Assembly: GCF_000282095.2 (NCBI RefSeq)
Contig: NZ_AKKC02000014.1
Location: forward strand, 62,001-126,000
Length of the DNA stretch: 64,000 nt
Origin: Rhizobium sp. CF080
GTDB taxonomy: Bacteria; Pseudomonadota; Alphaproteobacteria; Rhizobiales; Rhizobiaceae
Direction of reading: 5' to 3'
Both the position numbers and the translations under genes were made by a program. The notes below the pieces were generated by a model. It saw only the letters and a list, made by a program, of their open reading frames with translations, was not told where the DNA came from and made no database searches. This document shows positions 43,973 through 52,807 of the stretch, piece after piece. Numbering within the stretch: the first letter of the stretch is position 1; every line of letters begins with the position of its first letter.

Positions 43973-46900
43973 GTGCTCGGACGCATCCTGTTGGCATTCG
44001 GCGGATTGGTGGTGGTGGCGCTGTTTACAGCGCTGCTGGCGCCCTTGTTCGTCGACTGGGCGAGCCTGCGCGTCAGCTTCGAGGAACAGGCAAGCCGCAT
44101 CCTCGGCAAGAAGGTCACCGTCCACGGCAGCGTCGATGCGCGTATACTGCCATTTCCCTCCGTCACCCTGCACGACGTACGGGTGGGGGCCGATACGGAT
44201 GGCCAGCCCTTGGTCCAGGTCGCGCAGTTTTCGATGGATATGGAGCTTGCACCCTTCCTCTCCGGCGAGGCGCGTATCTTCGACATGCGCATCGAGCAGC
44301 CGAAGGCGCGGGTCCGGCTGCTGAAGGACGGCACGCTCGACTGGATGCGCGGCAGCCGCGCCTTGATCCCCGCCCGCACCGTGGTCATCGAGGACGTGCA
44401 TGTCACCGGCGGCGAGGTCGACCTGATCGATGAACAGTCCGGCCAGTCGCGGCGGATCACCGGCCTCGCAGGCGATTTTTCCGCAGGCTCGCTGCGTGGC
44501 CCCTGGCGCGGCGAGGGCAATGCGTCGCTCGACGGTTACGAGACGCGGTTCAACCTGGCGAGCGGCACGGCGGATGCCGAGGGCAAGCGCGTGCCGCTGC
44601 GCCTCAGGCTCTGGCCGGATGCGCGGCCCGTCGAGATCAATCTCGACGGCGAACTCGCCCTTGCCGACAACAAGCCGACCTTTAACGGCAACTTCACGCT
44701 CGACTTCCTGCAGGAGGAGGACGAGACCGAACCGGTGACGCCGCCACCGCCCGGACCGCGCCTGAAGGGCGGGTTCGAGGTCACCAACGAGCGTATCCGC
44801 ATCCCGCAGTACCGGCTGGAAGTCGGGGCGACCGACAATCCTTATGTGGTGACCGGCGAGGCGACGCTCGATACCGGCACCAAGCCGGAATTCCTGCTGA
44901 CAGCCGACGGCCAGCAGATCGACGTCAATCGGCTGGGCGAGGGCGCGCGGGCAAAGACCGGCCGTGATGCCGCCGCCTCGGCGCAGCGCCGCATCAACAA
45001 TTTCATCCGGCTGGCGGCATCGATCCCGATTCCGCAGGTGCCCGGCCGCGCCAGCCTGAGGCTGCCGGCGATCGTCGCCAACGATACGACGATCCGCGAC
45101 ATCAGGCTCGACATACGGCCCGCAGGGCGCGGCTGGACGGTCGACAATGTGGTCGCCACCCTGCCGGGCCGTACCCAGTTGGAGGCCAAGGGCAGCCTCG
45201 TGCTGCGCGACCGGACGTCCTTCGTCGGCGACATGCTGGTGGCCTCCAGCCAGCCATCCGGGCTTTCCGACTGGCTTTCGGGCCGGGTCGCGCCGGAACT
45301 GCGCCAGCTCCGGTCCGCCGGTTTTTCGGCGAAGGTCAATCTGACGCCGGACCTGCAACGGTTCGACAACCTCGAACTGGCGATCGGGCCGGCGACGCTC
45401 AAGGGCCGTCTGGAACGCCAGTCGTCCCAGGGGAAAACGCCAAACCTGTCGATGAGCCTTGCGGGCAACGAGATCGATATCGATGCCATGCGGGCGCTCG
45501 CCTCGCTGATGACCGGCGACGACGCGGGCCAGGACGTGCTGGACCACCGGGTTGCGGCGACACTGAAGGCCGACCGGTTCACTGCCTTCGGGGTTGCCGC
45601 CAACAATGTCGATACCGCCTTCACCGTGGCCGGCGGCACGTTGTCGCTGGAACGACTGACGATCGGCAATATCGAAGGCGCCACGGTTTCGGCGCGGGGC
45701 CGGATCGAAGGCTCGCTGCTCGCCTATTCGGGCAATGGCAGCCTGTCGTTTCGATCCGCTGATCCGACCGCCTTCCTGACCATGCTGCGCGACCGGCTGC
45801 CGCCGCATCCGGCTCTCGCCCGGCTTGCCGCAAACGGTGCCTGGTTCGCGAATACGGATCTCGGCGCCAATCTGACCGTCGGCGGAAGTCTGAACGGAGT
45901 GGAGGTCGTCCTCAAAGGCAAGACCAACGGCAGCGCGGTCAATGCCAACCTGAAACTGCCCGGTCTTTTCGACCTGACGAGCGACACCGACATGAGGCTC
46001 GTTGCGTCGCTCGACAATCCTGATCCGATGGTTCTCCTGGGACAGGTGGGTCTCGATCCCCTGCCTTTCGAAGGGGATGGCGCGGGCGAGTTGCTGCTCA
46101 ACGTCCAGCAGGGTCCGGATGCCGCGGCAAAGACCGCGCTGACGTTCACGACCGAAAAGACCTCGTTGGACCTCCACGGCGATATCCGGATCGGCGCCGA
46201 GGGCTTTGGCGAGGGCAGTGGCCACGTGACGCTCAGAAGCGCCGATCTGGAGCCCTATCTGCTGATGAACGGCGTCGGCCTGCCGCAATTCGGGACCGGC
46301 CTGCCGGTCACGCTCGATGCGGATATCAGCATGACGCCCGAAGCCATGAAGATCGCGGGCCTCAAAGGCGTGGCGGACGGCAACGCGATCAGCGGCGATA
46401 TCGCCGTCGACCGCAAGGCGCCGGGCCTGCCGGCCACGGGTTCGCTCAGTGTCGACAGTCTCGATCTCGCCTGGCTCGGGGAAGCGATCTACGGGGCGGT
46501 CGGCGACCCGCAGAGCGGTGCGTTTTCCTCAAAACCCTTCGCCCGGCCGATCTTTGCCGGCGCGGATGTCGCCCTCGACGTCAAGGCGCGGGCGTTCCAT
46601 GCCGGCGCGTTCGGCAATGTCGGGGATTTTGCGGCTCGCGTCACCCATCGCAGCGGCGGAATCACCATCGAAAACGGCGCAGGCAACTGGCAGGGTGGCC
46701 GGCTCTCTGGCCGGCTGCTGATGTCGAACGGCGACGGTACGGGGCTTCTGCAGGCCCGGCTTTCGGCTGAGAACGCCGATCTTGCGCCGCTCGTCTGGAC
46801 AGCCGGCGGCAAACCGGTCGCCAGCGGCAAGCTGGATTTCAACATGTCCGCCGAATCGACCGGCAAGAGCCTTGCCGAACTCCTCGGCGCTGCGAGCGGT

Positions 46901-47680
46901 TCCGCGGAATTGCGGCTGAAGGGGCTGACCGTGGCCGGCATCAATCCCGACGCGATGAAGCCTTTGATGGCGGGGGTCGACAAGCTTGGCGGCGAGGTGA
47001 CGGAAGCCAAGGTCCGGCCGATCGTTGCCGGTCTGCTGCATCAGGGAAGTGCCGCCCTCGGCGACGTGACCATTCCGTTGACGATCACGTCGGGCGAAGC
47101 GCGGGCTCAGAATATCGCAGCCGCGGTCGGCGCGACGAAACTCTCGGGCGAAGGGCGCTTCGATCTTCTGGATGATACTCTGAGCGCGAATTTGGCGGTT
47201 ACCTACAATGCCGGCGAAGAAGCGCTGGCCGGCGGCGATCCGACCATCCGGCTGGACTATTCGGGCGATATTGCCGCACCCGCCAAGCGGGTCGATATCG
47301 CGGCCATGACCAATTTCCTGTCGCAACGCGCCTTTGAGCAGCAGCGGCGGCGTGTCGAAACCCTGCAGGCGAGCGTGCTGGAGAAGCAGCGTCTTCGCCG
47401 CGAGGTGGCGCTCTATAATTTCCAGGCGATCGAGCGGCAGGCGGCCCGCGACAGGGCCGCAGCCGAAGAGCGGGTCCGCCAGCAGGCAGCCGAGGCTGAG
47501 CGTCAGCGGCAGGCGGTGGAGGCGGCGGCCCGGGCGGCGGAAGAGGCGCGCCAGCGCCAGATCAGCCAGCCGCCGCAGCTGATCGTGCCGCCGACCGATG
47601 GTGCGATCCGCCAGAACTTTCCGATCCTTCCGCCGGCCGTCGCTCCCAGTATACCCAGCCTGCCGGGGGTGCAGCGGTAG
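43973..47680 (+). CDS. AsmA family protein, large
   Basis: 1235 residues. It has an N-terminal transmembrane anchor (FGGLVVVALFTALLAPLFVDW) and an AsmA N-terminal domain (EEQASRILGKKVTVHGSVDARILPFPSVTLHDV, in part). A long beta-rich repeat region follows, with a C-terminal AsmA-2 domain near 980-1100 (AELRLKGLTVAGINPDAM). The end is an Arg/Gln/Ala-rich coiled coil (about 1120-1200) and a Pro-rich tail. AsmA-like proteins form bridges that carry phospholipids to the outer membrane. GTG 43,973 is the start. The charged coiled-coil tail is unusual for AsmA proteins. Confidence 0.88.
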   Translation: MLGRILLAFGGLVVVALFTALLAPLFVDWASLRVSFEEQASRILGKKVTVHGSVDARILPFPSVTLHDVRVGADTDGQPLVQVAQFSMDMELAPFLSGEARIFDMRIEQPKARVRLLKDGTLDWMRGSRALIPARTVVIEDVHVTGGEVDLIDEQSGQSRRITGLAGDFSAGSLRGPWRGEGNASLDGYETRFNLASGTADAEGKRVPLRLRLWPDARPVEINLDGELALADNKPTFNGNFTLDFLQEEDETEPVTPPPPGPRLKGGFEVTNERIRIPQYRLEVGATDNPYVVTGEATLDTGTKPEFLLTADGQQIDVNRLGEGARAKTGRDAAASAQRRINNFIRLAASIPIPQVPGRASLRLPAIVANDTTIRDIRLDIRPAGRGWTVDNVVATLPGRTQLEAKGSLVLRDRTSFVGDMLVASSQPSGLSDWLSGRVAPELRQLRSAGFSAKVNLTPDLQRFDNLELAIGPATLKGRLERQSSQGKTPNLSMSLAGNEIDIDAMRALASLMTGDDAGQDVLDHRVAATLKADRFTAFGVAANNVDTAFTVAGGTLSLERLTIGNIEGATVSARGRIEGSLLAYSGNGSLSFRSADPTAFLTMLRDRLPPHPALARLAANGAWFANTDLGANLTVGGSLNGVEVVLKGKTNGSAVNANLKLPGLFDLTSDTDMRLVASLDNPDPMVLLGQVGLDPLPFEGDGAGELLLNVQQGPDAAAKTALTFTTEKTSLDLHGDIRIGAEGFGEGSGHVTLRSADLEPYLLMNGVGLPQFGTGLPVTLDADISMTPEAMKIAGLKGVADGNAISGDIAVDRKAPGLPATGSLSVDSLDLAWLGEAIYGAVGDPQSGAFSSKPFARPIFAGADVALDVKARAFHAGAFGNVGDFAARVTHRSGGITIENGAGNWQGGRLSGRLLMSNGDGTGLLQARLSAENADLAPLVWTAGGKPVASGKLDFNMSAESTGKSLAELLGAASGSAELRLKGLTVAGINPDAMKPLMAGVDKLGGEVTEAKVRPIVAGLLHQGSAALGDVTIPLTITSGEARAQNIAAAVGATKLSGEGRFDLLDDTLSANLAVTYNAGEEALAGGDPTIRLDYSGDIAAPAKRVDIAAMTNFLSQRAFEQQRRRVETLQASVLEKQRLRREVALYNFQAIERQAARDRAAAEERVRQQAAEAERQRQAVEAAARAAEEARQRQISQPPQLIVPPTDGAIRQNFPILPPAVAPSIPSLPGVQR

Positions 47681-47705
47681 CTGCCGCCGCGCGTTCGGGT
47701 CGCCT

Positions 47706-48050
47706 TTAGAGCCAAGCGGTCCGTTCGCCGAACGGGGTGGTCTCGTCGAAATTCGTGGTGCCGATCTGGTCGCTTTCGCCGGAAAGCTGGGCGGGGGCCG
47801 GCAGTTCGCCGCCCTTGGTCGCCGTCTTCAATTTTTCGGCGGCCTTAGCGGCTTCGAGCTGGGCCTTCAGCGCGGCAATTGCCTGTTCGAGCTCGGCCTT
47901 CTTCTGTTCGTCGGTCTCTTCGGCGAGTTCGTCCTGTTTGGCACTGATCTGTGCTTCGAGATCGGCCGTGTTGGAGGCGGTACCTGAAGCAGTCGAAGAC
48001 GCGGAAAGCAGTGTGGAAGCAGCGGATGATGAGGAAATAGCATCGACCAT
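47706..48050 (-). CDS. Coiled-coil protein (FlxA-like), 114 aa
   Basis: The N-terminus is Ser/Ala/Thr-rich (VDAISSSSAASTLLSASSTASG). The centre is a clear heptad coiled coil (about 28-75) rich in Glu, Lys and Ala, and the tail is polar. It resembles FlxA-type proteins (a flagellar-class gene product in E. coli), but the similarity may be compositional. The ATG at 48,050 has AGAGG upstream. It converges with the AsmA gene. Confidence 0.72.
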   Translation of the reverse strand: MVDAISSSSAASTLLSASSTASGTASNTADLEAQISAKQDELAEETDEQKKAELEQAIAALKAQLEAAKAAEKLKTATKGGELPAPAQLSGESDQIGTTNFDETTPFGERTAWL

Positions 48051-48150
48051 AGGAAAACCTCTTTGGGAGAATCATCGGGTGGAAACCCAAGAGGAAGCTA
48101 GCCGATAGAAAGATGTAAATATGGTTAAATCTTGGTAGGAAATCGCTACC

Positions 48151-48360
48151 CTAGGAGGATTTGAGCCAGGTCAGGACATGAACGCGCAACGCCGACGAGA
48201 GATTGCTGTCGGCACCTCGTTGATCGTCGATCTCGGCGATCAGGGTCGCCAGGCTGATGTCGCGTTTGATGGCGATCGCTTTCAGCTCGAGCCAGAATTC
48301 GTCTTCGAGTGAAAAGCTGGTGCGATGACCGTGAAGGGTCGCGGAATGTTTGCGGATCAC
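48151..48360 (-). CDS. Ribbon-helix-helix domain protein, 69 aa
   Basis: GTG at 48,360 with GGAGAG upstream. Residues 5-50 match a ribbon-helix-helix fold: strand HGHRTSFSLEDEFWLELKAIAIKRDISLATLIAEI. It probably binds DNA as a dimer. It lies at the end of the ssrA-sspB-DUF4169 row on the minus strand, and this order looks conserved in alphaproteobacteria, from memory. Confidence 0.82.
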   Translation of the reverse strand: MIRKHSATLHGHRTSFSLEDEFWLELKAIAIKRDISLATLIAEIDDQRGADSNLSSALRVHVLTWLKSS

Positions 48361-48472
48361 GAAACTCTCCGGACCTTCGGAACAAGCTCGCTTATTCAGA
48401 CCGCAGCACTTCCGGCGTCAAGCGGGTCGGCGCAAGTTTGGTTAACGGGATATTGATATGCACCGGGAAAGC

Positions 48473-48667
48473 TCAGTCGTCCTTGCCGGGTTTTTCGAGG
48501 CGGCTCTGGTCGAGCAGCTTCTCCGCCTTGTCGTTGCGTGCCTCGGTCAGGGATTTCTCGGCCTTGGTGCGGCCGAAGGTGAGGCGGTTCTGATCCGCCT
48601 CCTTTTCCTTTTCGAGCCGTTCCTTATTCTTGCGGAACTGGCGAAGGTTGACGATTTCGGCGCTCAT
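48473..48667 (-). CDS. DUF4169 family protein, 64 aa
   Basis: MSAEIVNLRQFRKNKERLEKE followed by a highly charged helix (KEADQNRLTFGRTKAEK) and EARNDKAEKLLD. This is the whole DUF4169 unit: the 'VNLRQFRK' start and 'NR..FGR.K.EK' middle are its hallmarks. Function unknown. It lies 21 bases downstream of the sspB stop, so the two are likely co-transcribed. Confidence 0.85.
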   Translation of the reverse strand: MSAEIVNLRQFRKNKERLEKEKEADQNRLTFGRTKAEKSLTEARNDKAEKLLDQSRLEKPGKDD

Positions 48668-48688
48668 GGCTGACGCGCCTCCCGGCGC

Positions 48689-49195
48689 TTACTGCTTCTT
48701 GCGGAAGGAATCGAGCGAGATGACCGAGCCGGGCTTCTTTTCTTCGCCGGGCTTGGTTTCGGTATCGGTGGACTTGGCAACCGCCTCGACAGGGATGGCG
48801 GTGATTTCAGCAGACGTGTTTTCGTCTTCATCGGCGAGCGGCACTTCGAATTCGAGTTCGAAATTCACCGACGGGTCGTAGAAACCGCGAATGGCATTGA
48901 AGGGAACGACCAGGCGTTCCGGCGTATCGGAAAAGGAAAGGCCCACTTCGAACTGGGTATCGGAGACCTTGAGATCCCAGAACTGGTGCTGGACGACGAT
49001 GGTCATCTGTTCGGCATATTTCGCCTTGAGGTGCTGCGAGATGCGCACGCCCGGGGCGCCGGTGAGGAAGGTGATGAAGAAATGATGGTCACCCGGCAGA
49101 CGGCCGGTGGCCGCAACCTCGGTCAAAACCTTACGGATGACGCCGCGCAAAGCGTCCTGCGCCAGAATATCGTAACGGATGTGGTCCTGCCCCAT
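48689..49195 (-). CDS. sspB: SspB-family ClpXP adaptor (alpha type)
   Basis: 168 residues. It has the N-terminal SspB substrate-binding domain (HIRYDILAQDALRGVIRKVLTEVA, HHFFITFLTGAPGVRISQHLKAKY, QMTIVVQHQFWDLKVSDTQFEVGLSF), then a linker and an acidic disordered region. The C-terminal end GSVISLDSFRKKQ is the ClpX-binding tail. It tethers ssrA-tagged proteins to ClpXP. It sits directly downstream of ssrA on the same strand. I start at the ATG of MGQDHIRYD; the 5' extension has no homology-like sequence. Confidence 0.93.
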   Translation of the reverse strand: MGQDHIRYDILAQDALRGVIRKVLTEVAATGRLPGDHHFFITFLTGAPGVRISQHLKAKYAEQMTIVVQHQFWDLKVSDTQFEVGLSFSDTPERLVVPFNAIRGFYDPSVNFELEFEVPLADEDENTSAEITAIPVEAVAKSTDTETKPGEEKKPGSVISLDSFRKKQ

Positions 49196-49249
49196 ACGGT
49201 CCTGTCTTTCCATTCTCTCGTCTTTTAGTCAGACGCGTTATGCCATGCC

Positions 49250-49660
49250 GGCCCGGCGCGGGGAAGCCCCGACGAACATCCGAGTCAGTTCCATAGTATT
49301 CGACTGGGGAGCGAAGGTGAAGGCTTCTGTTGCCAGGTGCCTTCGGACCCCGCCTTAAAGTGCTACCTCCAAGGACTTAGTTCGGATTTCCCGCACCGCC
49401 ATTAGGCAGCGAGAGCATAACCCTTAGCGTTGTTGTCGTTTGCAACTACACTTTTTGACCCGATAACGGTGGTATCATGCCGAGCAAAAGTTCGATCTTT
49501 AAGCCCTTGTCGATCCTATTTCGCCCCCATCAAAAGCCGGTCTGCAAGGTTTCCCAATGCGACCGACCGGTTTTTGGTGGAGGCGCCGGGTACCGCCCCC
49601 GGGTCCAATAGGTTTATTACACCGGCCGTTTATTGCCATAGCCGGACCGAGGTCCGGCAA
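49250..49660 (-). ncRNA. ssrA: tmRNA (ssrA), permuted two-piece alpha type
   Basis: Read on the minus strand. The acceptor RNA comes first and ends GCGCCTCCACCA (CCA at 49,577-49,575). An intervening segment (49,574-49,529, itself a hairpin) follows. The coding RNA then starts GGGGGCG at 49,528, pairing over 7 bp with the acceptor 3' strand and including the G3-U70 pair that marks alanine. The tag frame runs 49,443-49,402: GCA AAC GAC AAC AAC GCT AAG GGT ... CTC GCT GCC TAA, giving ANDNNAKGYALAA. The T arm is CCGGG/CCCGG with an unusual 7-base loop. The outer ends are approximate, the 3' end within about 30 bases. Confidence 0.92.
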
Positions 49661-49665
49661 CCCTC

Positions 49666-49694
49666 ATATAGGCTTTCCCAGCGCGCATGAAAAG
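49666..49694 (-). promoter_or_regulatory. Predicted ssrA promoter
   Basis: On the minus strand CTTTTC, then 17 bases, then CTATAT; the -10 is a perfect match to the rhizobial sigma-70 -10. The start would be near 49,659, just before the acceptor-domain hairpin. Confidence 0.6.
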
Positions 49695-49782
49695 GGGTTG
49701 CGTAACATTCGAAATCGCTTCTACAACATCATCTTGTTTAGAGTTCCCTGGCGCCCCGGCGCCTATACGAGAGGAGAGGGAC

Positions 49783-50091
49783 ATGAGCGAATATTTCGAT
49801 GATGTGAAGAAGTATGACAGCGCCGCCGACGAGGCGGTGGTGGGAAAGATCGTCAAGCATCTCGGCATCGCTCTGCGGAACCGGGATTCGGCCAATGTCG
49901 CGGCAAGCGACAAGACCGAGCTCGACCGCGTGGTCGCCAACTGGTGCGGCAAGAAGCTTGGCGTGACGGGAGACGCCGCGGACAAGGCGGTCGCAGCCGT
50001 GGCCAAGTCCATGGCCGCAGATCGCACCAAATCCCGCGTGACCTTCTATTATCTGGTCGCCAAGGAGCTCGGCAAGCTCCAGACGCTCTGA
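49783..50091 (+). CDS. DUF2853 family protein, 102 aa
   Basis: MSEYFDDVKKYDSAADEAVVG, NWCGKKLGV and KSRVTFYYLVAKELGKL are family features; the whole length fits DUF2853. All-helical, cytoplasmic, function unknown. GAGGAGAGGG immediately before ATG 49,783 is a very strong ribosome site. The longer frame from 49,687 would start within the ssrA promoter. It is divergent from ssrA. Confidence 0.87.
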   Translation: MSEYFDDVKKYDSAADEAVVGKIVKHLGIALRNRDSANVAASDKTELDRVVANWCGKKLGVTGDAADKAVAAVAKSMAADRTKSRVTFYYLVAKELGKLQTL

Positions 50092-50171
50092 GCCTGCGGA
50101 GCGCGTCTCCCAAAAACGGCAGATTTTCAGGGCGCGCCCGGTTAGCGCAGAACGCCGTCGTTTGCGTGTGA

Positions 50172-50205
50172 GGCAGGCGGGAGCCCTTTTGGCCCCCGAC
50201 CTGCG
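50172..50205 (+). repeat. Imperfect hairpin after the DUF2853 gene
   Basis: GCAGG...GGG...GCC / GGC...CCC...CCTGC with several bulges, 81 bases after the stop. It lacks a T-tract and may be a weak terminator. Confidence 0.35.
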
Positions 50206-50341
50206 CCGTCACGTCCGGCTGACAAAATTCGGGCTGGCAAAGATCCGAGTGTGCAGATAGCCAGGCGGTGTGTGAGCGGAGCAGGGCAGGCGATGTCGTT
50301 CCGTCCCGGCGGGCATGGTGGGATTTTGAGGAGGCGAGGTC

Positions 50342-51235
50342 ATGGGCAAGCGGATCGTATTCACCGGCGGCAGCGGCAAGGCCGGACGGCATGTGGTGCC
50401 ATATCTTCTGGGCCAAGGGCATGAGGTCTTCAACCTCGACCTGGTGCCGCTCGATTGTCCCGGCGTCAATACACTGATCACCGATCTGAGGGACGGCGGC
50501 GAGACCTTCAACGCGCTCTCGATGCATTTTGGCTTCAAGGGACTGGAAAGCGGCAAAGGACCGGCGCCCGTCGATGCCGTGGTGCATTTCGCCGCCGTGC
50601 CGCGCATCCTGATGCGCCCCGACAATGCGACATTCTCCGCCAACACGATTTCCACCTACAATGTCATCGAGGCGGCGATGAAGCTCGGCATCCCCAAGGT
50701 GATCATCGCATCCAGCGAGACGACCTATGGGGTCTGCTTTGCCGAGGGCGACAAGGACTATCATTCGTTTCCGCTCACCGAGGACTACGATGTCGACCCG
50801 ATGGACAGCTACGGCCTGTCGAAAGTGGTCAACGAGAAGACGGCGCGCGCCTTTGCCATGCGGTTCGGCGCCGATATCTACGCGCTTCGGATCGGCAACG
50901 TGATCTCGCCGGAGGATTACAGCCGGTTCCCCGGCTTTCTCGCCGATCCGCCGTCGCGCAAGCGCAATGCCTGGAGCTATATCGATGCCCGCGATCTTGG
51001 CCAGATCGTCCATCTCTGCGTCGAAAAGGACGGACTTGGGTTCCAGGTCTTCAACGCGGTCAACGACACGATCACGTCTCGCGAGCCGACCCGGCCGTTC
51101 CTGGAACGCTGGGCGCCCGGAACGCCTATCGTCGGCGAGATCGGCGAATTCGAGGCTCCGATCAGCAACCGTAAGATCCGGGACGTGCTGGGATTCGCCG
51201 AGAGCCATGATTGGCGCAAATACGTCACCAAGTGA
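50342..51235 (+). CDS. NAD-dependent epimerase/dehydratase family protein (extended SDR)
   Basis: 297 residues. The N-terminal dinucleotide motif is RIVFTGGSGKAGRHVVPYL; the downstream active site has VIIASSETTYG and the SDR YxxxK pair in MDSYGLSKVVNEK. A distinctive feature is DYDVDPMDSYGLSK. It could act on a nucleotide sugar, but no partner genes point to a substrate. GAGGAGGCGAGG precedes ATG 50,342. Confidence 0.88.
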   Translation: MGKRIVFTGGSGKAGRHVVPYLLGQGHEVFNLDLVPLDCPGVNTLITDLRDGGETFNALSMHFGFKGLESGKGPAPVDAVVHFAAVPRILMRPDNATFSANTISTYNVIEAAMKLGIPKVIIASSETTYGVCFAEGDKDYHSFPLTEDYDVDPMDSYGLSKVVNEKTARAFAMRFGADIYALRIGNVISPEDYSRFPGFLADPPSRKRNAWSYIDARDLGQIVHLCVEKDGLGFQVFNAVNDTITSREPTRPFLERWAPGTPIVGEIGEFEAPISNRKIRDVLGFAESHDWRKYVTK

Positions 51236-51345
51236 TCCTGAGAACCGGATTTGCCAAAATAGCGGGGAAAGCCGCCACAGGCGATTGGTCGGCCGGCCTT
51301 ATGCTATTATATGATTTCCTGACGATGGAATCGGCGGCCTGACCC

Positions 51346-52140
51346 ATGAAACAATATCTCGATCTTCTCCGGCATGTGATGGAAACCGGTACCGACCGGG
51401 GCGACCGCACCGGCAAGGGGACACGCTCGGTGTTTGGCTATCAGATGCGCTTCGACCTCGCGGAGGGTTTTCCGGTCCTGACGACCAAGAAGCTGCATCT
51501 GAGATCGATCATCCACGAGCTCCTGTGGTTCCTGAAGGGCGACACCAATATCGCCTACCTGAAAGAGAACGGCGTTTCGATCTGGGATGAATGGGCCGAC
51601 GAAAATGGCGAGCTCGGCCCCGTCTACGGCTACCAGTGGCGCTCCTGGCCCGCCCCCGACGGCAGCCATGTCGACCAGATCTCGCAGCTGATCGAAGGCC
51701 TGAAGGTCAATCCCAATTCGCGCCGGCATATCGTTTCGGCCTGGAATGTCGGCCAGCTCGACGACATGGCGCTGCCGGCCTGCCATTGCCTGTTCCAGTT
51801 CTATGTCGCGGACGGCAAGCTCTCCTGCCAGCTCTACCAGCGCTCCGCCGACGTTTTTCTCGGCGTGCCATTCAACATTGCGTCCTACGCCCTGCTGACG
51901 ATGATGGTGGCCCAGGTCACCGGCCTGAAACCCGGCGACTTCGTCCATACGCTCGGCGACACGCATATCTATTCGGATCATTTCGAACAGGCCAGGCTGC
52001 AGCTCACCCGCACTCCGAAGGCGCTGCCCACCATGCGCATCAATCCTGCGGTAAAGGACATTTTTTCCTTCCGTTACGAGGATTTTGCGCTGGAGGGGTA
52101 TGAGGCCGATCCGCATATCAAGGCGGCGGTGGCGGTGTGA
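51346..52140 (+). CDS. thyA: Thymidylate synthase
   Basis: Makes dTMP from dUMP with methylene-tetrahydrofolate. It is 264 residues, exactly the E. coli length. RTGKGTRSVFGYQMRFDL is the phosphate-binding Arg region. The catalytic cysteine is in LPACHCLFQFYV, and the folate and dUMP contacts are in QLYQRSADVFLGVPFNIASYALL and HTLGDTHIYSDH. It overlaps folA by 4 bases, so the two steps of the dTMP cycle are coupled. Confidence 0.98.
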   Translation: MKQYLDLLRHVMETGTDRGDRTGKGTRSVFGYQMRFDLAEGFPVLTTKKLHLRSIIHELLWFLKGDTNIAYLKENGVSIWDEWADENGELGPVYGYQWRSWPAPDGSHVDQISQLIEGLKVNPNSRRHIVSAWNVGQLDDMALPACHCLFQFYVADGKLSCQLYQRSADVFLGVPFNIASYALLTMMVAQVTGLKPGDFVHTLGDTHIYSDHFEQARLQLTRTPKALPTMRINPAVKDIFSFRYEDFALEGYEADPHIKAAVAV

Positions 52141-52667
52141 GCAGGCCCCGTCTCGTCATCATCGCCGCGGTCTCGCGGAACGGTGTCATTGGCCGCGATG
52201 GCGACATGCCCTGGAGGCTCTCGACCGATCTCAAGCGCTTCAAGGCGCTGACCTTGGGCAAGCCAGTCATCGTCGGGCGCCGGACCTTCGATTCCTTCGG
52301 GGGCCGACCGCTTCCTGGACGGCCGCACGTGATCGTCACCCGCAACCCCGATTTTCACTATGACGGCGTCGATGTGGCGGCGTCGCTCGCCGAGGCGATC
52401 GAGATCGCCGGCACTAAGGCGCGGGAGGCCGGCTCGGACGAAATTTTCGTGCTGGGCGGCGGCGAGATCTACGCCCAGGCGATCGGGATCGCCGACATGC
52501 TGCGCATCACCCATGTCGAGACCGAAATTTCCGATGGCGACACGGTTTTTCCGGCAATCGATCCTAATGTCTTCTATAAGGCAGAGGAGATAGCGGTTCC
52601 GGCCGGCGAGAAGGACAGTTATCCCACCCGTTTCACCACCTATGTCCGCAGAACCGCGACAAACTGA
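52137..52667 (+). CDS. folA: Dihydrofolate reductase
   Basis: Regenerates tetrahydrofolate for ThyA. It is 176 residues. VIIAAVSRNGVIGRDGDMPWRL is the N-terminal substrate region; LGKPVIVGRRTFDSFGGRPLPGR and IFVLGGGEIYAQAI are the NADPH-contact motifs. GTG 52,137 overlaps the thyA stop (GTGA). Confidence 0.97.
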   Translation: MSRPRLVIIAAVSRNGVIGRDGDMPWRLSTDLKRFKALTLGKPVIVGRRTFDSFGGRPLPGRPHVIVTRNPDFHYDGVDVAASLAEAIEIAGTKAREAGSDEIFVLGGGEIYAQAIGIADMLRITHVETEISDGDTVFPAIDPNVFYKAEEIAVPAGEKDSYPTRFTTYVRRTATN

Positions 52668-52807
52668 AACATTTCGTTACCGTTGAACGGGAAGTTATTG
52701 AAGCTGCGTTGAAAGCAGGTCAGCTCATACCTATAACGGGCAATAGCCAGACAGCTGCCACACGGCAGGGTCGAGGCTTGGGAGCGAATACGAGCAAAGA
52801 GGTTTTG

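Noticed and set aside
42332..46288. 1318-codon minus-strand frame over the oxidase and AsmA genes
   Set aside because: Antisense shadow of two well-supported genes; Arg/Gly/His-rich repeat-like composition, no start signal.
49430..49690. 86-codon plus-strand frame
   Set aside because: It is antisense to the tmRNA gene, whose acceptor helix, CCA and tag frame are all visible.
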